64,000 nt of DNA from Cyrtodaria siliqua. Lineage: Eukaryota > Mollusca > Bivalvia > Adapedonta > Hiatellidae. Under the pieces are notes generated by a model. It ran no database searches. It worked only from the letters and a program-made list of their open reading frames with translations, and was not told where the DNA came from. Shown in pieces: positions 24,201 through 32,781 of this stretch. Both the position numbers and the translations under genes were made by a program. Numbering within the stretch: the stretch's first letter is position 1; every line of letters begins with the position of its first letter. The stretch spans positions 289,622-353,621 of the forward strand of contig JAWPHD010001136.1 of the NCBI GenBank assembly GCA_037043455.1, in the 5' to 3' direction.

Positions 24201-27200
24201 GCCCCACAACCACACCAAAAAAAATAATTTAAAATTCGATAAAAAAAAAAAATGTAATATGTGTAGTACAATTTCATAAGCGCGCACTTTTGGCATTTTG
24301 CATAGCGTCTGGGCACTCCTATTACGGGTATAACAGTATGTATATTGTAATATGTAACACTAAAATGACAGTTTCGTGGAATCAGAATAAACCGTGGATT
24401 ATGTCATCCAGATAAGTCAAGTGTACTATATATATACTTGCCTTTTATTTACACTGATCATGAGTGGAGATAAAACTTTATTTCGAGGTCTGATATTTCT
24501 TTATCATTTATCATTTAACTTGGGGCATGGAAGTTTTTATAAAGCCATGTCATAAATACTTAATACACTAGTGTAATAAATATGCAAATGAAGGCTGAAC
24601 TGTCGCTCAGTCTTTTCGGTTCATCTCGGTCTATAATCAGGCCTGGAATTCACCAACCATTCTTCAAACTATTCTTAGACTTGAGCTCAATTACCCAAAT
24701 TTTGTTTACAGATATTCCGATGACATTCAAACTATTCTTAGACTTGAGCTCAAGTACCCAAATTTCATTTACAGATATTCCGATGACATTCAAAAATAAA
24801 CAATCGTATGAAGTTGCTATTTATTAGTATTTATCATATTTATACATAGCGGCTTATTATGAATGTTTTGACTTACACCTACTGAAGTATGTGTGATTGA
24901 AATTTGCATACTTGGGCTCAAGTCTAAGAATATTCTCAAGAATGGTTGGTGAATTCAGGGCCAGAATTGCCTCAATGATTTCCATTACCATTAAAATATT
25001 GGATAATGAAAATTGGTGAACCATTTCTGTTTGCTTGGTGCATTACCGATATGACCAAAACAACACATGGTATCATTGTACGACAATGGTGGCAGCTACG
25101 TCATCGTATGACGACGATGGCAGCTACCTCATCGTACGAAGACGATGGCAGCTACATCATCGTATGATGACAATGGCAGCTACGTCATCGTATGACAACG
25201 AATTAATGCATGTTTTATGACATTCTTGGATTAATGTGATTCATATAATCTCACATTCATGAATGTTTAATATTGAATAATTAAACTCATTGGATATCAG
25301 TGATACGATGCTTGGCTATATAATCCAACTAATTATATAAAGTCAGTATTAAACAGACAGTCATATCAGATCCTCTATTTGTCACATATTGTACCTTGAT
25401 GGCAGTTTTGAACACCAGTTTCATATTCTATTGTATGCACACAATTGTGTAATACAACCTGGAAACGATTTTGATTGGTTGAGTATGAAATACATTAAAT
25501 CTATTACATTACACACCTTTTGTTAACTGAAACTATTTTATTTATTATGAATTCATCTGGATCTAAGTAATAAATTTATTATTTACCAACAACTTATAAT
25601 AAATAATTAGGGTTATACAAATCAGTTTGTTATTTTTTAAAAGTCAGTGTAAAATGCCCATTGTTAAGAGATAAAACACAAACTCCTTGATACCCAGTGT
25701 TGTGTATGATATGACATTATGATGTCACATAATGTTTTGGCATCAAAGGGCGCAATTTTATGACGATTTGGCACTAAATTTTGTCCGACTTTGTGGCGGT
25801 TTTATGTCCATCTTATTTATGTTTTTACATATTTGACTACCGTTATGTGATAAAAAGTCCCCATTCCATAACAGCTCATTAACCCTTTACCTGATAAGCA
25901 TGACTATAATAGCCTTCGAGTCCATTGTAAACCCAGATCAGCCTGCCAGTAAATATAATAGCCTTCGAGTCCATTGTAAACCCAGATCAGCCTGCCAGTA
26001 ACTATAATAGCCTTCGAGTCCATTGTAAACCCAGATCAGCCTGCCAGTAACTATAATAGCCTTTGAGTCCATTGTAAACCCAGATCAGCCTGCCAGTAAC
26101 TCTCAGGCTTTACAATGTATAGCTGCTGATCAGTCATTTACCCAAAACACCCCTTTGTCACATAAATAGAATAGTCTTAATTCAAAGAAAGAAAAGTCCA
26201 TTATATATATGTAGCAGGTTAAGGGTTAAATTAAAATAAATCATAACTTGTAACTTGTTTCATATATCTTATATGAAATGGGAACTTGTGTCCTTTATTA
26301 TACACTTGTGTTTCAAGGTTTGATATTTATATAAACTATGAGAGTAGATAATTACTAAATAATAGTTATACAGTATCAAATTTATTTTGTCAGAATTCTA
26401 AATGTTGCATTTTTTAAGAATGCTATAAAAGTAAATTTTAAAAATTTAATGACTACCATTTTGTTATAACAGCTGCCACTTTGAAATTTTTGCTGTATAA
26501 TGTTTCTGACAGAAATAACAATTAAACATTTTGTGTTAATTTCTCATTTTAGATACTCCCAATGGTTCCCAAGATTGTTGGGTTATTGAAGGGAGATAAC
26601 TCACTGCACAGTAAACAGTTGTTGAGTAGACTGGCAGAGTTACTCCACGTCCTCATGTACCTTCATGCTGGTTTCCCTGAACTCTATGACCCTGTGTTTG
26701 AATGTATCAAGGTATGTAACTGTCCCAAGCTTCATTGTGATCTATGCAGTCACAGAAAACACTGCCGGTGCTGCAACACTTAACATTTTTCAGCGGAAAA
26801 AAAGAGAACCCAAAAAAAGAAAATCTGGCCCAATGGATTAGCAGGCATAAACCCTCTCTGACAAAGAAGCACAGTATTTGGGTCATTTAAATACATACAG
26901 TTAAAAAATACAATGATACTATTTGCTCTTGAATGTCTAGATAAAGCTATAAGAGGCAATTGAAGTGTAGATTTTTAACTATCAAACAGTTTAATCAGAT
27001 ATGTTTGTTAATTATTTACAATATTAAAAGACAGTTCAAAAACGCCTTAAAGTTGGTAACTAAATTCCAGCAATCTGGAAAGATTTCTGTATTTCTCGAC
27101 AAACTCTTAAGAATAATCTGAATTTAGGGTGAAAAGATGTATAGGGTTTTTAAAATACTTCAGTTTGGTTAACAAAATACAAAACAAAAGTTAATATTTG

Positions 27201-30200
27201 TAAGAATTATGTTAATATGTATGGCATCTGACTGGCCATTGCAATGTGTAAGCTTTAAATCTTCTGAAGATTAAACCTTTGTTATCAATAAATAAAACAA
27301 ACCTCATTTCCAGGAATATCCAAAGCCTTCACCAGATGTGATCAAGTTTAAGCTGCTGGAGTCCAAGTGGACGGCCCACCGTGATGGGACGGCCTATGTG
27401 CCACGCTCATATCAACAGAAGGCTGAGATGGGCAAGACGGGACTGTTCAACCTGGGCAACACTTGCTACATGAACAGTATCCTCCAGGCCCTCTACATGT
27501 GTGACAGGTATATATCTGTCTCTTTTTATGAAACGACTCCGTGTCAGGGACTGTAAAGACGTTGCATCAAAAACTTTCACGCCTCTCACCACTGCGTTTT
27601 TGAATCCCACTGCGAGATTGTCTTGTCAAGTGAGAAAGTGTCGATTCTTACAATTACCCAGTAAAAAAAATGGGGCGGTCTGCCGTTCCCACAAACAAAT
27701 AAATTGACTGCCATGTATGGCCTAACATGTACTAAAAATTACTCAAAACACCATATAAACAAACTCTCTCGTGGTCATGAACTTCAAGAAAAAATACATG
27801 TTCTCTGGACTTCTGATTGTAAATAATTATTGATTGATCAGCATTTTAATGTATTTGATAAATGGATTGTAGGTGTTTTGAAAAGTACCTTCCACACCAC
27901 CCATGCCTTCCCCTTGTTGGGACTTCTCCCACATTAAATTTAGGAATTTAGGAATTGGCATTCATAATAACCTTCGTGATTTTTTATATATTTCCATTTT
28001 CCATCATTGACCTTCTGTTTACATAATAACACAGCGTCTCCGTGGCCAAATGGTTAACGACTTTGCATTGTAAACCTTTGCTTCTCACCGCTGCAGGTTC
28101 AAACTGGGAGCTCGACTTGTAAGTGTGGAAGTGTCGATTCTTACGGATGGCGGGAGGTGTACAGTACTGGTTCTACCCAGGAAAAGTGGGTGGTCTGCCT
28201 CCACCACAAAAAATTGACCATCATATATAACCTTGCATGTGTTGATAAATATGTAAAACACCATACAAACAAACAAACATAATAACACGTGTTTGCTATA
28301 TTTCCAGTTTCCGTAATGGTGTCCTTCAGCACACCCCAACACCAGAGCAGGCTTTGATTGTGAAGCTTCAGTATGTGTTCGCCTTCCTCAGTCATTCACA
28401 GGTAAAATGGAAGTTGTTAAAGGGACACACGGCAATCTTGATTTTTTAAAAACTCACGGCGTCCCGTTAGTTTTCCTCTTAATTTGCATTTGTTCAATCA
28501 TTAATATTAATTGTTAGAATAGTTCAAAGCAAATTATTTTAGCATATTGCTAACTTTTTATAATATTGCACCAGTAATATATTTAAAAAATTGGTAAAAT
28601 AGGGAAAGAAAGTTGAAATTTCAATTTTTTATTTAATTATATGCAAGCAGTTTTAAAGTCAAAATGACGCAGGATAAGTAAATTGAGGAGCAAATTTAAA
28701 TGTTTGAATAAAACTCAAAATTGCCATGTGTCCCTTTAACATCAAGTCATTTAAATAGTTCTACATACTGTTAAACACAAATTTGTGTGTAGCCTGCATA
28801 GCATGGCATACAATTAGGGATCACTTTGTCTGTCACACTTTAACATGCAAATTACCTTGGCCATAACTTGAAAAATATTTGATCTATATTGATAAAACTT
28901 CACATATATATTCGTCTTACCTCAAGGAATGTTGTTACACATGTCCAGTAACTCTGACTTTCAATTTAGCAGGGTTACGCCCCTTTTCATAAAACTAACC
29001 TGCAACCTAACCAAGCTCATAACTGGCTATAACTTAAAAAGTATTTGGCCTATGTTCATGAAACTTGACACATATTTTCATCTTTCCCTAAGAAATGTTG
29101 TTAACTCTGACTTTCATTTCAGCAAAGTTATGCCCCTATTCATATAACTTTAACCTGCAACCTAACCAAGCTCATAACTGGCCATAACTTGAAAAGTATT
29201 TGACCTTAATTCATGAAACTTCACACAATTACTCTGACTTCAATTTTGGCAGAGTTATGTCCCTTTTCATAAAATAAGGTTCATGAAACCTGCAACACAA
29301 CTTGACAAAATATTGACCTTTGGTCATAAAACAACTTTATACAGTTCTTCTTTCAGTTGTTCAATGCTGTTGACGTCCAATAACTCTGAATTTCAGAGTC
29401 ATGCCCTGTTTGATAAACTTTACAATTTAAAAATAAAATCAACTCCAATTGCACATCCTGTCTTCAAACTATAGATTTTCCTCGCTGAAATACACACATG
29501 GCAGGAGACACAAGTGTTCCGTGGAACACCCTTCTAGTCTCTACTGGTTGGGGCAATATCTGCAGACAATTTCATTTTATCACTTCTATTCAGGCACTTA
29601 TTACGTTTATGAAACCTCCCATAGTCCACATTCTCTAGACTAGTCTTCCCAAAATTCAAGTCTGACAAATAACCGAAATGACCTGTGTCACTACAACAAA
29701 CAAAAAATATGAAAAGTTTGTTTTTGCTACTACTCTATATAAGGAATATTCATCTATTAAATGACATGTAATTGTACCTAATCATAATATAGGATGACCA
29801 TTGGACTGGTGAATATTATTTGTGTTTACAATTGAATCCCAAGCAGTTATCATAATAAACCACTTATAATCTATTAATTTTTTAAAAATCCAGATGGAAT
29901 AGTAATGCTATTACATATTTTTCTCTGAATCCTTTTAACACGTATGTTTAAATGATTGTAGCTTATATACATCTATAAATTTTTATTATCACATTTATTG
30001 AATATTAAAAGACGGTTCAAACTAATTTTGTATAAATGTTGTATAAACTATGCTCAGTTCTTATTAAAATAATAATAGTAATATAGAGAATATTATGTCA
30101 GTGCCTTTTACTATCAAGTTTAGTAGGCGAGGCTTAGAAAACGAAGACTGGCATAATAAACTTTAGTATTCTATTTATAATGTAGATTATTCACATTTCT

Positions 30201-32781
30201 GTATGATTTACTGTTATTACCTTATTTCGTAGTACATTACGCATAGTCGAGGATGCCGCCATGTTGTTTTCTAGTTTTATGACGTCGGAGAACGTTACGT
30301 GACATCATATAATGTACAATGAACATTGAGGGATTCCGCATTGATTTTGCTTTATTAGTCAGTGTCTAATAAAGCAATATTTATTAGGTCACCCCTTTAT
30401 TAGGCACAAAAGTGCACATCTGCATGATAAAAGATTTTATCTAACTAATAAGCCTGTTCAGTGTTGAAATAAGCTTAATCCAATATACTTTTATTAACAA
30501 CAGAGACCAGCATATGCTCCTGTGAACTTCCTGGCTGCATCCCGACCTGCATGGTTCACGTCTGGCTACCAGCAGGACTGCTCTGAGTTCCTCAAGTACT
30601 TCTTGGACCAGCTACATGAGCAGCAAACCAGCTATCTTAGCAAATCCAGCCTCAAGTCGTCGCAATTGAGTCCTAAATCCTCTCAGTCCAGTAAGTCGTC
30701 ACATGGCAGCTCTTCTTCAGAAGCCAAGCAGAAGACACTGATTGAGGAAAATTTTGGCGGGAAAATAACGACGACTTACACTTGCCTGAATTGTGGGCAG
30801 GAGTCGGCTAGTGAGGAAATGTTTATGGACTTGCCGCTAGCTTTCCCTGAATATCAGGCGTCGAGTTATAAGTCCCTGGTTGGCGGTGACAGTAAAATGT
30901 CAACACGCTCGCACACACCCCAGCCATCTACATCAGCAGACATTGATTCTAGTGAGGATAGAAATTGTCTGCATTTGAAAGATTTGTTAAAACATTACTT
31001 GAATCCTGAAAAACTTGAAGGAGATAACAAATACCATTGTGAGCGGTGTGGCGGACTTCAAGAAGGAGAAAGGAAAATAAAAATTGTGGAAACTCCCTCG
31101 TACTTGATACTTACTTTACTGAGGTTTTCATATGACGCAAAACTTCAGTCAAGATCAAAAATATTTCGTGAAGTGAAATATCCAAAGACGCTACTTGTTC
31201 CGATAAAGGACGAAGCCCATCTGGCGACAAAGCGCGAGAGAAAAGACTCTTTACGATCGACAGTGGCTGCTCAGTTGGAGAGATGCGGTGTAGATATGGA
31301 CGTAGACTGTGCAGATGTTTACTCGCTCTGTTCTGTCGTGATACATTCTGGTACCTCATCGGAATGCGGCCATTACTACTGCTATGCTCGACATTCTGTG
31401 GTAACCAATGGCGATATGCTGAACGAAAACATTCAAAATTGCTCAACGGAAGATGACATAGACTTCTTGCAAGATAAGTGGTACCTGTTCAACGATAACC
31501 GTGTCTCATACGCCAGTTACAGCTCTTTCAGTAACGTCACTCAGAGATTCACGAAGGACACGGCCTATGTGCTGGTGTACAGGAAGATCAATCCGGAGAA
31601 TCTGCAGGTAGAGCAGAAGGTCAGTCTGGATCTATCGATACAACCTACAAAAATGGATGCTCCACTTCGTCCAGACCTGAGAAAGGCTGTAGTGAAAGAC
31701 AACAAAACATTCCTGCAGGTATGCTATATTTCTCTTCCGTAAAATTCTCAAAAAGATTATTGAAATATATAGGGCATATCATTTCTCTAGATACTTTTTG
31801 TTCAATAATTTGTAAAATGTATCCATTTAAATACAAATCAGGACACAACACTATATTCTATTCAGTTAAACATTGCAATGTCTGTGTTTTAAAAAAAAAA
31901 ATAATAATAATAATTTTATTTTGTTTGATGGTAGTGTAGGAAAGTTAAGCAGGTGAGATAATCCTGGTCTTGAATTGGGCAATTATATGACAATGCAACT
32001 ATTCCAGTGGGATAATCCTCATATTCCCAGTTTATCTTGATCAATCCCATTGCAAGTACATACATTTAAATATTATTTAGAATCTATCAAGATTTAGAAA
32101 ACTACTATATACCAGAGCTTTCCATAAGCAAGTATATGTCTCATGAACTGTTATCATGTCTCCCTCACTTTGTGGGGGATGTTTGTCACTATGTCACAAA
32201 CCTTGTCCGGACTAGTTCTCCTGAAACCCTGGCCAGATTTCAACGAAACTTGGCGGGTGTGATCAGTACCAAGCCTAGTTGAGTAGATTGTCGCCATGTT
32301 CCAGTTGAATGATTTTTGGCAGAGTTATGGCCCTTTAAATGTTGTCTGGAATAGTTCTCATGAACCCCTGGCCGGATTTCAATGAAACTTGGCAAAGATG
32401 ATCTGTACCAAGCCTAGGTGCGTGTATCGTCGTCATGTTCGTCGTCATGTTCCAGTCGATTGATTTTTGCAGGATTTATTAACTCTAATTCTAGTTTGTA
32501 AACAGTCTTAGCAATTTATATTAACATATATACATGATATGTATACATTTCCTCTACAAACATATGACATCAATGCATGATGAAAATGACCACACCCCTG
32601 TTTTGTACTTTTGTAGGAACAGGAAAATGCTGCTGGAAAGAACACAACAAGAAAGCGTCCCAACGATTCCTCGTGGTACAACTGGAAGGATGACGATGAC
32701 AAGGGTGGTTCTGGGCCATGTGGTGGTGGGGGTGGGGGATTGGGTGACCTTGACACTTCTGGTTCGAGATTTGTGTTCTGA
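8315..32781 (+). CDS. USP38: Ubiquitin carboxyl-terminal hydrolase 38-like, whole gene, 7 coding exons
   Basis: USP38-type cysteine protease predicted to remove ubiquitin from proteins. Coding exons are 8315-9247, 14610-14711, 26553-26711, 27314-27507, 28308-28401, 30504-31718 and 32617-32781. Every junction has GT/AG and the phases agree, giving about 953 residues against about 1,040 in human. The N-terminal ~400 residues form the helical region seen in USP35/USP38. The USP domain follows, with Cys box GNTCYMNS (C~449), His box CGHYYCYAR (H~784), FNDNR (N/D ~824-825) and two zinc-type pairs (C~588/591, C~673/676). The start was chosen at MDIILKGILSSPHP because it matches the start of human USP38; the in-frame upstream ATG at 8267 lies before the acceptor. 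The end (GSGPCGGGGGG...FVF-stop) matches the family's C-terminus. In mammals USP38 acts on signalling and chromatin proteins; the role here is inferred. USP35 is the alternative, but the Gly-rich tail favours USP38. Confidence 0.95.
9296..9502. mobile_element. ~205-bp foldback MITE just after exon 1
   Basis: The ends 'taggccacactta' and 'taaggtggcctta' are near reverse complements. The pairing continues inward through 'tttgccctttcccgacc' and 'gggtcgggaaagagcaaa'. It sits about 50 bp after the exon 1 donor. Related ends occur at 830-925, 11805-12111 and possibly near 19585 and 22090. Confidence 0.65.
9503..11170. other. USP38 intron 1, AT-rich, nothing else recognised
   Basis: Short open frames only, none with family resemblance. 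The minus-strand frame near 10177-10407 is hydrophobic and AT-driven, without a supporting motif. Confidence 0.4.
11172..11710. mobile_element. ~540-bp near-perfect palindrome (foldback MITE) at TTAA
   Basis: The two ~250-bp arms are almost exact reverse complements. The left arm runs 'tttaaaggggttgatgcac...ggcggccatctttgaa...atgacgtcatc'; the right arm is the mirror, ending 'gtgcatcatcccctttaaat'. The turn is near 11400-11470. Both ends abut TTAA followed by AGGGG. Each arm carries a 'gatgacgtcatc'-like palindrome, a potential CRE/ATF site if ever used. Confidence 0.85.
11805..12111. mobile_element. ~307-bp foldback MITE, 'ggcc' ends
   Basis: The left end 'ttagaccaaataaaattatatgtg' pairs with the right end 'cacatataattttatttggcctta'. 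Inside lie 'cccgaccgacccc' and 'cctacctacccta'. It is a second member of the family at 9296-9502. Confidence 0.7.
12420..14609 (+). repeat. ~61-bp tandem array of exon 2 acceptor plus exon 2 start, about 36 units
   Basis: Each unit reads roughly 'tgttgctacatttcag', 'atattgagaagctgcagttt', 'gggccagtgagatattcatg'. The middle part is the first ~33 bases of USP38 exon 2, and the first part is its polypyrimidine tract and AG. I counted about 36 units ahead of the real exon at 14610; roughly three quarters keep the AG. Most have one T fewer than the true exon ('atattgag' against 'atatttgag'), so splicing there shifts frame and meets TGA within ten codons. A block starting near 12800 is repeated 484 bp later (for example 12881-13080 and 13365-13564), showing a higher-order duplication. 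Open frames inside the array are by-products. Confidence 0.95.
14610..14711 (+). CDS. USP38: USP38 coding exon 2
   Basis: 34 codons in phase 0 between acceptor 'tatatttcag' (to 14609) and donor 'gtatgt' (14712). The product includes LQFGPVREPGF and SHMLLSFQHSPDPFHK, close to the SHMLLSFQHSPEAFH segment of human USP38. It forms the last unit of the tandem array before it. It is the real exon because it alone continues past GPVR into conserved sequence and has a proper donor. Confidence 0.92.
15336..15807 (+). repeat. 472-bp direct repeat, copy 1
   Basis: Begins 'aggtgtaccagaagtaaatc' and ends 'cttccggtatgcct'. The copy at 16682-17153 is offset by 1,346 bp and differs at only a few positions. 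Length and layout would suit LTRs of a small element with an ~870-bp interior, but clean TG...CA ends, a primer-binding site and gag/pol frames were not seen. Confidence 0.85.
16682..17153 (+). repeat. 472-bp direct repeat, copy 2
   Basis: Second copy of the repeat at 15336-15807, nearly identical. The 15808-16681 interior has only short open frames without recognisable domains. Confidence 0.85.
17154..17955. other. Interior of the composite element, nothing recognised
   Basis: Overlapping short minus-strand frames (17050-17546) show no domain. Near 17705-17775 lies the partner of the inner inverted repeat that begins near 15120. Confidence 0.4.
17960..19490 (+). repeat. ~320-bp tandem repeat, about 4-5 copies
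   Basis: The unit contains 'aaaacttgtagcgactact', 'catgaaactttacaggaatg', 'caggtcggccggaaattcaa', 'gatggccgccacagct' and 'gatattgatatgggactttt'. Starts recur about every 320 bp (near 18341, 18661, 18981, 19289). It opens with the 'gtccgtccgtctgtccgtctgtc' region common in bivalve repeats. Confidence 0.85.
19565..20485. other. Non-coding DNA with repeat fragments
   Basis: 19585-19600 carries 'ggtaggtaggtcggg', an end of the 'ggcc' MITE family. Around 19795-19925, 'catcagcaggcc' repeats and 'gggccactgcagatcccgt' resemble part of the insertion at 40215-40498. The minus-strand frame at 20124-20435 has no recognisable domain. Confidence 0.4.
20487..21125 (+). repeat. ~50-bp tandem array, about 13 units
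   Basis: The unit contains 'tttacttgaatggtgttact' and 'gttacagagtcattctgact' followed by 'gacacagc'. Period is about 50 bp (20493, 20543, 20592 and onward) with small indels. It lies in USP38 intron 2. Confidence 0.9.
21170..21570. repeat. Dispersed repeat, copy 1 of a ~380-bp pair
   Basis: 'actaacccgccaaata', 'tcaaaactctatcca' and 'gttcaggtcatataataatg' recur in the same order and strand at 38060-38410, as does 'gtgattgaatatgcg'. The copies are clearly diverged. Family not recognised. Confidence 0.75.
21571..22400. other. USP38 intron 2, AT-rich, nothing clear
   Basis: Around 22083-22170, 'aggccgtcctc', 'tctgacccaaaatg' and 'gtaggtaggtag' may be a decayed member of the 'ggcc' foldback family. 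No gene recognised. Confidence 0.35.
22405..22600 (+). repeat. SINE-like element, plus orientation
   Basis: The tRNA-like head contains 'gctgcgggttcgaatcccat' (B box), followed by 'gggagctcgacttgtgagg', 'actggttctacccagg', 'cgtcatatataacctta' and 'gacgtaaaacatcata'. The same order occurs at 27555 and 28028 and, in reverse, at 34340. It looks like a pol III SINE family of this genome. Confidence 0.7.
22680..22800 (-). repeat. SINE head in inverted orientation
   Basis: On the minus strand the order is a B-box-like segment, 'cccactgggaactcaactt' and 'gattcttacgaacagg'. It faces the plus copy at 22405-22600 about 80 bp away, so the pair could fold into a hairpin. Confidence 0.55.
22828..23212 (+). 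repeat. ~27-bp AT-rich tandem array
   Basis: The unit is close to 'gaaaaattgctacaaaacgc' plus 'ataaaac', about 14 copies with length variation and two subtypes ('ttgct' and 'ttggt'). Open frames on both strands across it are repeat artefacts. Confidence 0.9.
23213..23850. other. USP38 intron 2, nothing recognised
   Basis: The plus-strand frame at 23563-23775 has no recognisable domain and no splice context. It contains a local duplication ('agacaaagattgg/tg'). Confidence 0.35.
23857..24075 (+). repeat. 19-bp AT satellite, about 11-12 copies
   Basis: Unit 'atttatatgattataccat' repeated head to tail with a few deletions. Confidence 0.92.
24635..24965. mobile_element. ~325-bp foldback MITE with an internal duplication
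   Basis: The left end 'gaattcaccaaccattctt' pairs with 'aagaatggttggtgaattc' at about 24937-24955, and the pairing continues through 'attcttagacttgagc'. Inside the left arm a ~63-bp piece ('ttcaaactattcttagactt' onward) occurs twice (near 24662 and 24727). No transposase is present. Confidence 0.8.
25075..25202 (+). repeat. ~28-bp tandem repeat, four copies
   Basis: Unit 'gatggcagctacgtcatcg' plus 'tatgacgac', with small variants. Confidence 0.85.
25203..25870. other. USP38 intron 2, nothing recognised
   Basis: AT-rich sequence without arrays, transposon ends or supported exons. Confidence 0.35.
25880..26125 (+). repeat. ~49-bp tandem repeat, four copies, within an interspersed repeat
   Basis: Unit 'ctataatagccttcgagtcc' then 'attgtaaacccagatcagcc' then 'tgccagtaa'. 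A single related piece, 'gctgatctgggtacaatact', lies in reverse at 60629-60650, so the array grew inside a dispersed element. Confidence 0.85.
26553..26711 (+). CDS. USP38: USP38 coding exon 3
   Basis: 53 codons, phase 0, between acceptor 'ttctcattttag' and donor 'gtatgt' (26712). The product includes LSRLAELLHVLMYLHAGFPELYDPVFECIK, aligning with the human QLTELIHCMMYHYSGFPDLYEPILEAIK segment. It lies about 11.8 kb from exon 2, the longest intron of this gene. Confidence 0.93.
26712..27313. other. USP38 intron 3, nothing recognised
   Basis: 602 bp, AT-rich, with no array or transposon end noticed. Confidence 0.6.
27314..27507 (+). CDS. USP38: USP38 coding exon 4, catalytic Cys box
   Basis: 194 bases from acceptor 'catttccag' to donor 'gtatat' at 27508, entering in phase 0 and leaving two bases into a codon. 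It encodes the linker into the USP domain, then GKTGLFNLGNTCYMNSILQAL; the cysteine in GNTCYMNS (about residue 449 of the assembled protein) is the expected nucleophile. GTG at 27338 is not a start; the exon is internal. Confidence 0.95.
27555..27775 (+). repeat. SINE-like copy in USP38 intron 4
   Basis: Degraded head ('ctcaccactgcgtttttgaa'), then 'agtgagaaagtgtcgattct', 'cggtctgcc', 'tatggcctaacatg' and 'aaacaccatataaaca', matching the family at 22405 and 28028. It begins about 50 bp after the exon 4 donor. Confidence 0.65.
28028..28283 (+). repeat. SINE-like element, most complete copy
   Basis: A box-like 'tggccaaatggttaacg', B box-like 'gcaggttcaaactggg', then 'agctcgacttgtaagtgtgg', 'gtgtcgattcttacgg', 'gtactggttctacccagg', 'gtgggtggtctgcctccacc', 'tatataacctt' and 'aaaacaccatacaaac', ending in short 'aaac' repeats. 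It ends about 24 bp before the exon 5 acceptor and so lies close to the branch region. Confidence 0.75.
28308..28401 (+). CDS. USP38: USP38 coding exon 5
   Basis: 94 bases, entering with the third base of a codon and leaving in phase 0; acceptor 'tttccag' (to 28307), donor 'gtaaaa' (28402). It encodes SFRNGVLQ...ALIVKLQYVFAFLSHSQ, aligning with human FRRQVL...LMKKLQHLFAFLAHTQ, the helix after the Cys box. Confidence 0.93.
28417..28739. mobile_element. ~323-bp MITE, TTAAAGGGACAC ends
   Basis: The left end TTAAAGGGACACACGGCAAT and the right end ATTGCCATGTGTCCCTTTAA are near reverse complements over at least 20 bases, next to TTAA. It sits 15 bp after the exon 5 donor. Termini match the style of the elements at 4245 and 14975. 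Confidence 0.8.
28830..29425. repeat. ~150-bp diverged tandem repeat, about four copies
   Basis: Phrases 'ataacttgaaaaatatttga', 'catgaaacttcacaca', 'ctctgactttca', 'agttatgcccctttt' and 'cctgcaacctaacc' recur. Same general class as the repeats at 1610, 32160, 39690 and 49475. The open frames are repeat-derived. Confidence 0.75.
29426..30503. other. Rest of USP38 intron 5, nothing coding
   Basis: AT-rich. A small hairpin-like pair, 'tttattagtcagtgtctaataaa' in part, lies at 30351-30374. No gene recognised. Confidence 0.4.
30504..31718 (+). CDS. USP38: USP38 coding exon 6, most of the USP domain
   Basis: 405 codons, phase 0 on both sides; acceptor 'ttattaacaacag' (to 30503), donor 'gtatgc' (31719). 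In order: AYAPVNFLAASRPAWF, GYQQDCSEFLKYFLDQLHE, a Ser-rich insert, TLIEENFGGK, CLNC and CERC pairs (about residues 588/591 and 673/676), YLILTLLRFSYD, SSVVIHSG-like SVVIHSGTSSECGHYYCYAR with the catalytic His (~784), and KWYLFNDNRVSYASYSS (~N824/D825), then FTKDTAYVLVYRK. One exon holds nearly the whole protease core, leaving only the Cys box outside. Confidence 0.96.
31719..32616. repeat. USP38 intron 6 with a two-copy bivalve repeat
   Basis: From about 32210 to 32465, 'actagttctcctgaaaccct', 'ggccagatttcaacgaaact', 'atcagtaccaagcctag' and 'gttatggcccttta' occur twice, about 140 bp apart. Near 31890-31920 there is an A-run followed by a 'taa' microsatellite. The rest is plain intron. Confidence 0.65.
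32617..32781 (+). CDS. USP38: USP38 last coding exon, C-terminal tail
   Basis: 54 codons plus TGA (32779-32781), acceptor 'cttttgtag' (to 32616). It encodes a polar stretch, WKDDDDKGGSGPCGGGGGG, and ends GSRFVF. The human tail also ends in a CGPTGGGGGGG-like run and LVF, which supports USP38 over USP35. The longer plus-strand frame covering this position (32534-32914) is a shifted reading and not the gene. Confidence 0.93.
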   Translation, partial: EQENAAGKNTTRKRPNDSSWYNWKDDDDKGGSGPCGGGGGGLGDLDTSGSRFVF

